Assembly (NCBI RefSeq): GCF_902806685.2
Contig: NC_048545.1
Span: 9,597,852 to 9,661,851 of the forward strand
Reading direction: 5' to 3'
DNA: 64,000 nt
Source of the DNA: Maniola hyperantus
Lineage: Eukaryota > Arthropoda > Insecta > Lepidoptera > Nymphalidae
In this document: piece after piece, positions 63,774 to 64,000 of the stretch
How positions within the stretch are numbered: the stretch's first letter is position 1
Layout: each line of letters opens with the position of its first letter
The notes under the pieces: model-generated
Databases searched by the model: none
Told to the model about the DNA's origin: nothing
What the model saw: the letters and a program-made list of their open reading frames with translations, nothing else
Position numbers and translations under genes: made by a program

Positions 63774-64000
63774 GTACGTTTTCTCTACTTAATTTTTTTT
63801 AATAAATATTGCTAATTTTATATCTTCACATAATTTTAATCACAGTCTTATAAAGTACAACATCATGCTGATATCACACATTACAATAGGACGAGCCGCA
63901 CACAACGCTCATAAATTAAGATAGGATATGGTTTGACGTCAAGTTCTTGCCTAGAAAAAACAATGATGAGGTAGGAGTGCATTTTTCTACAAGAACTCCC

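Overview
This is nuclear DNA of an insect, very probably a moth or butterfly (Lepidoptera). The coding sequence is split into short exons with GT-AG introns. The space between is packed with tRNA-derived SINEs, 3' tails of non-LTR retrotransposons, 'chopped' repeats ending in a conserved GCGGACGAAGTCGCGGGCAT-type tail, and many short terminal-inverted-repeat (MITE) elements. TAGGTA/TACCTA words are everywhere. The species cannot be told from the sequence alone.

Four spliced genes could be assembled by hand, each with consistent intron phases, plus the likely first exon of a fifth. (1) Plus strand, 756-16448: ten exons of an angiotensin-converting-enzyme-like protein (peptidase M2, insect Ance group), 742 residues visible. 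It has a C-terminal transmembrane anchor, and the zinc site is destroyed (HExxH reads R-L-L-G-H, and the third ligand Glu is Asp). (2) Plus strand, 32113-40948: seven exons of a 594-residue major-facilitator transporter of the SLC46 / proton-coupled-folate-transporter-like group, with one GC-AG intron and a frameshifted tandem copy of exon 6. (3) Minus strand, 55614-48528: five exons of a 224-residue protein with a Pro/Tyr/Gly/Gln-rich N-terminus and a DM9 (DUF3421) repeat pair. A broken extra copy of its third exon lies in an intron. (4) Minus strand, 61503-57174: three exons of a 361-residue gustatory-receptor-like chemoreceptor. (5) Plus strand, 63719-63773: a possible signal-peptide exon of a gene continuing past the window.

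The genes look like independent units on different strands; I see no shared pathway and no operon-like arrangement. 16.4-32.1 kb and 40.9-48.5 kb are gene-poor and filled with transposon debris. The most distinctive mobile element is a 1,670-bp DNA transposon (43926-45595) with perfect 18-bp inverted ends and an 8-bp target duplication. Fold-back and MITE families recur through the window, several inside introns of the host genes. I found no convincing new multi-gene system. The most interesting observations are the ACE-like pseudoenzyme, the two fossil exon duplications, the intact-ended DNA transposon and the long perfect palindromes. All gene models were built by eye and need RNA support.
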